Shown here in pieces: positions 61,285 to 64,000 of a stretch of DNA of 64,000 nt. Every line of letters starts with the position of its first letter. Position 1 is the first letter of the stretch. Both the position numbers and the translations under genes were made by a program. This DNA is from AP-15 sp963703745. Its GTDB lineage: Bacteria > Pseudomonadota > Alphaproteobacteria > ATCC43930 > CGMCC-115725. The notes beneath the pieces were generated by a model. The model saw only the letters and a program-made list of their open reading frames with translations, had not been told where the DNA came from and searched no databases. The stretch covers positions 682,001 through 746,000 of the forward strand of contig CAVPFL010000005.1 in assembly GCA_963703745.1 (NCBI GenBank), in the 5' to 3' direction.

Positions 61285-62430
61285 ATGAAAGTCGGTATTG
61301 CGCTCAACATGCTGTCCGAGCCGCCGCGCCCCGATGTAGCGGTGGTGTCCGACCATCTGGCGATGGGCGACCTCGCCGAGCCGCTCGGCTTTGACTCGCT
61401 GTTCGCGCTCGAGCACCACTTCACCGGCTATGCAATGTCGCCGGCGCCGCTGCAATTACTGGCCTACTTCGCCGGTCGCACCAAGCGCATCACCTTTGGA
61501 ACCGCAGTCATCGTGCTGCCCTGGCACGACCCGATCCGCGTCGCCGAGGAGATAGCACTACTCGACATCCTCTGCGGCGGTCGTTGCCTGTTCGGCTTTG
61601 GGCGGGGTGCCGCGAGCGTCGAGTACGCGGGGTTTCGCGTTCCGATGGGCGAGGCGCGACCGCGCTTTGCCGAGGCCGCCCAGCTAATTCGTAAGGCGCT
61701 GCGCGAGCCCGAATTCGAGTGGCAGGGCGAATTCTACCAGATCCCGCGCACCTCGATCCGCCCGCGTCCGATCTCGCACCCCGAAGAGCGTTTCTATGCC
61801 TCCTCGATCAGCCCGGAATCCGCTGAGATCATGGCGAAGCTCGGCTTTGGCATCCTGGTCGTTATGCAAAACGAATGGCCGAAAGCCGCCGAGAATATCG
61901 TCAACTATCGCGAGATCGCGCTCTCCGTCGGAAACAACCCGCCGCCCCCAATCATCCTGACCAATGTGTCATGTGCGGAGAGCCGTGCGGAGGCGCAGGA
62001 CCGGGCGATGAATTGGCTCGGCAAAAAATGGCAGTCGATCGACGACCACTACCATTTTTCCGACGGCCATCTCGCGACCGTCAAAGGCTACGAGACCTAC
62101 GGTAAGATGGCTAAGACCTATGCGCGCCTGCAAGACGAGGCGGAGCGGGTCAGAGCCACCGAGTTCTACGTGAAGATCCAGATCGTCGGCACACCGCAGG
62201 ACTGCATCGAGCAGATCGCCGAACTGCAGCGGCTGACCGGGACCGACCACCTCGTGACCGAGTTTTCGTACGGCCGCATTCCGCATGCCGACGCGGAGAA
62301 GAATATGCGGCTCTTCGCGAAGAGCGTGCTGCCGGTGTTGCAGACCGACACCGCCTTCGCCGCCCCGCCTCCGCCGACGATGGCAACCTTGCAAGGGTCG
62401 GCCAAGAGCGACCTCTTCGCACCGGCTTAG
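61285..62430 (+). CDS. LLM-class flavin-dependent oxidoreductase (third)
   Basis: A 381-residue luciferase-like enzyme. MKVGIALNMLSEPPRPDVAV, LGFDSLFALEHHFTGYAMSP, KRITFGTAVIVLPWHDPIRV, LDILCGGRCLFGFGRGAASV and the C-terminal TGTDHLVTEFSYGRI are typical. The EHHF motif is intact. Together with the other two LLM enzymes it suggests oxidation of diverse small organics. ATG 61285 follows AGGGGAGAACCAAA. Its stop is 4 bp from the end of the convergent hydratase gene. Confidence 0.9.
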   Translation: MKVGIALNMLSEPPRPDVAVVSDHLAMGDLAEPLGFDSLFALEHHFTGYAMSPAPLQLLAYFAGRTKRITFGTAVIVLPWHDPIRVAEEIALLDILCGGRCLFGFGRGAASVEYAGFRVPMGEARPRFAEAAQLIRKALREPEFEWQGEFYQIPRTSIRPRPISHPEERFYASSISPESAEIMAKLGFGILVVMQNEWPKAAENIVNYREIALSVGNNPPPPIILTNVSCAESRAEAQDRAMNWLGKKWQSIDDHYHFSDGHLATVKGYETYGKMAKTYARLQDEAERVRATEFYVKIQIVGTPQDCIEQIAELQRLTGTDHLVTEFSYGRIPHADAEKNMRLFAKSVLPVLQTDTAFAAPPPPTMATLQGSAKSDLFAPA

Positions 62431-62436
62431 AGCGGT

Positions 62437-63255
62437 CTATTCCCGAAACTGCGCGGCGCGCCACCGAACGGCTGCCGGCACACCCTCACGGGCGACGATC
62501 TCGCGGAAACGCTGACCGAATTCGGTCTTGGTCGCATAGAGCGGGCCGACTGCGTCGAGCCCGGCGTAGAGTGCGGTGCGAAAGCCGGCAGCGTCGGCGC
62601 CGCGATTGATCGCCCGCTTGGCTGCATAAAGCGCTTCCGGCGAAATCAGCGACAGCCGCTTTGCCCAGCGCAGGCTGGCCTCACGCAACTCGGCGAGCGG
62701 TACCGCGCGGTTGATCATGCCGAGCGCCAGCGCGGCCTCGGCGTCGATCGTATCGCCGAAATAGAGCAGCTCGCGCGCCTTCTTGTAGCCGATGATCATC
62801 GGCATCACGATCGCCGGGCCGACGCTCGAAAACCGCACCTCCGGCTCGGCGAACCTCGCGTTGTCGGCGGCGATCGTCAGATCGCACAGCATGACGAGCT
62901 CGCAGCCGCCGCCCATCACGTGGCCTTGCACCGAGGCGATAACCGGCTTTTTCATCGTCCACGGTAGCATCTCGAACTCTAGCTGAGGGTGCAGGTGATC
63001 GTGCGCTTTGCTCGGATCGCTGCGCCAGTCATCCGTTCCCGGCTCGCTCGCCGAGATGTCATAGCCGGCGCAGAAGCTGCGGCCCTCGGCTCGCAGCAGA
63101 ACGACGCTCGTCGCGGCGTCAGCATCGGCCAGCGTAAATGACTCGGTCAGCTGGTGCCGCAATTCCGGACTGATCGCGTTGAGCTTCTCCGGGCGGTTCA
63201 ATGTGATAACGCTGACCTTGTCGTCCACCTCGTAGAGAACCACGGGATCGGGCAT
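62437..63255 (-). CDS. Enoyl-CoA hydratase/isomerase family protein
   Basis: A 272-residue crotonase-fold enzyme. VSVITLNRPEKLNAISPELR, SFCAGYDISASEPG, and the oxyanion-hole segment ASVQGHVMGGGCELVMLCDL are clear, followed by FAEPEVRFSSVGPAIVMPMI. Which catalytic acid is used is not certain; the reaction may be hydration, isomerisation or another crotonase chemistry. ATG 63255 is placed 2 bp after the upstream ligase stop and follows AGGAGGGTGATC. An upstream GTG at 63261 is a worse start. Confidence 0.9.
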   Translation of the reverse strand: MPDPVVLYEVDDKVSVITLNRPEKLNAISPELRHQLTESFTLADADAATSVVLLRAEGRSFCAGYDISASEPGTDDWRSDPSKAHDHLHPQLEFEMLPWTMKKPVIASVQGHVMGGGCELVMLCDLTIAADNARFAEPEVRFSSVGPAIVMPMIIGYKKARELLYFGDTIDAEAALALGMINRAVPLAELREASLRWAKRLSLISPEALYAAKRAINRGADAAGFRTALYAGLDAVGPLYATKTEFGQRFREIVAREGVPAAVRWRAAQFRE

Positions 63256-63257
63256 GA

Positions 63258-64000
63258 TCACCCTCCTTTCGTTGTGGCTTGGCGCGCCAGCCGGTCGATC
63301 GCGCCGAGCCCCTCGCGAAGGCCGCCGACGACCGCAATACCGGCCTTGCGAAGATGTGCCACCTGCTCGCGGTTCATCAGCCCGGGGCGGGTGTGCAGCA
63401 GGTAATGCGGCTTACTGCTGGCCGCCGCCGCTCGCTCTAACAATTCAAGGTAGGCCCATCCGACCTCAGGGGACTCGAAAGGCTGGTCGTCGCAATTGTC
63501 GCGGCAGAAGACAACGATGTCATGGTCGGGGCTCTCGTCGAAGACGCGAAGAGCGTGCGGCAGGTTGACGAGGAACGTACCGTTGCCCCAGCCATCGAGC
63601 GGGTTTCCATCGCCGGTGACAAAGCCGATCTGCTGATCGATTTCGGCCTTTGCCGCGGGCAGCAATGGAGGCAGCTGCAGGTCTGTCGATGCGGCGATGT
63701 CGAGGATCAGCTCGGCCAACCCGCCGGATGAGGTGATAACGCCGAGCCTGCGTCCCGCTGCCTGTATCGTGCTCTGAGCAGCAGCTATCGCCTCGGTAAA
63801 CTCGACGAGGTCCGATACTTCGATTGCGCGATGAGCTCGAAAGAGCTCGGACGCAGACGCGGGGTTGCCAGCAATCCCGCCTGTATGAGTGGCTACGGCA
63901 TGTTGTGTGCGCTCGGTCCGCCCGACCTTCAGCACCACCACCGGCTTCCCTCGCGAAGCGGCGTGGTCGAGTGCGGCAGCAAAGCGATCCGGGTATTTGA
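63258..64000 (-). CDS. Acetate-CoA ligase (ADP-forming)-like / CoA-binding protein, 5' end outside window
   Basis: The C-terminal part of a large CoA-ligase-like protein, open from the right edge to a stop at 63258-63260. It includes DRFAAALDHAASRGKPVVVL, THTGGIAGNPASASELFRAH, LGVITSSGGLAELILDIAAS and NPLDGWGNGTFLVNLP, which resemble the succinyl-CoA-ligase-like flavodoxin domain (PF13607) of ADP-forming acyl-CoA synthetases. A phospho-histidine segment is not certain from the part seen. The coupled enoyl-CoA hydratase suggests an acyl-CoA catabolic unit. The N-terminus and ATP-grasp region, if any, are outside the window. Confidence 0.8.
   Translation of the reverse strand, partial: KYPDRFAAALDHAASRGKPVVVLKVGRTERTQHAVATHTGGIAGNPASASELFRAHRAIEVSDLVEFTEAIAAAQSTIQAAGRRLGVITSSGGLAELILDIAASTDLQLPPLLPAAKAEIDQQIGFVTGDGNPLDGWGNGTFLVNLPHALRVFDESPDHDIVVFCRDNCDDQPFESPEVGWAYLELLERAAAASSKPHYLLHTRPGLMNREQVAHLRKAGIAVVGGLREGLGAIDRLARQATTKGG

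Noticed and set aside
1..64000. CRISPR arrays, tRNA or rRNA genes, prophage or transposase genes
   Set aside because: I looked for repeated spacers, tRNA T-loop patterns, and transposase or integrase motifs and saw none.

Overview
The window reads as a GC-rich alphaproteobacterial chromosome. The strongest evidence is the run zapA / 6S RNA / YmdB-type phosphoesterase / YebC / ruvCAB / tolQRAB-pal-cpoB / tilS / ftsH / glmM / thiD, an order typical of the class. The transketolase-GAPDH pair, a PF04392-type ABC substrate-binding protein, a SoxC-like enzyme, three luciferase-like monooxygenases and SMP-30 proteins suggest a free-living, probably soil, heterotroph. I cannot fix the order or genus from sequence alone. 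I saw no tRNA, rRNA, CRISPR array, transposase, integrase or intact prophage gene.

Region 1 (1-10.6 kb) is accessory. It starts with a truncated DUF899 gene, an SRPBCC gene, and a TPR/winged-helix regulator followed by a frameshifted glutaminyl-cyclotransferase-like gene. Next come a PQQ alcohol dehydrogenase with a fused blue-copper domain, a SoxC-like molybdoenzyme with a mono-haem cytochrome, thiE, a solute-binding-fold protein and a haloacid-dehalogenase-like gene. A 69-bp copy of the regulator's 5' end lies on the far side of the SRPBCC gene.

Region 2 (10.1-15.8 kb) holds gapA and tkt on the minus strand, with three tandem 18-bp units in their spacer. About 1 kb of gene-free, partly AT-rich DNA follows, then an RlpA-like gene and a remnant of an ABC substrate-binding gene.

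Region 3 (15.8-33.4 kb) is the housekeeping core, on the plus strand. Two tandem NHL beta-propeller genes precede a small coiled-coil protein, ZapA, 6S RNA, the phosphoesterase, YebC, the Holliday-junction genes ruvCAB, the complete Tol-Pal envelope system, tilS, ftsH, glmM and thiD. Many junctions have 1-7 bp overlaps, which suggests translational coupling. No ybgC lies between ruvB and tolQ, and no 5-formyl-THF cyclo-ligase lies beside the 6S RNA.

Region 4 (33.6-64 kb) is a mosaic of short, often divergent catabolic units. These include a tartrate-dehydrogenase-like enzyme, a MetE-like zinc protein, two VOC proteins, a frameshifted MFS transporter, an amidase, two SMP-30 proteins, an M3 peptidase, a CnbZ-like/LLM/RidA group, a large phosphoesterase, an FKBP/MBL/CoA-transferase operon, a benzoylformate-decarboxylase-like enzyme, a Baeyer-Villiger-type monooxygenase, a UDG/GNAT pair, two more LLM enzymes, an ABC substrate-binding protein, and an enoyl-CoA hydratase downstream of an acyl-CoA-ligase gene that runs off the right edge. 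Several decayed genes and one clear rearrangement junction (54.1-54.7 kb) show recent gene turnover. I did not find a convincing wholly new system. The most unusual items are the dehydrogenase-cupredoxin fusion, the duplicated regulator 5' end, the tkt-gapA repeat array and the CnbZ/LLM/RidA neighbourhood.
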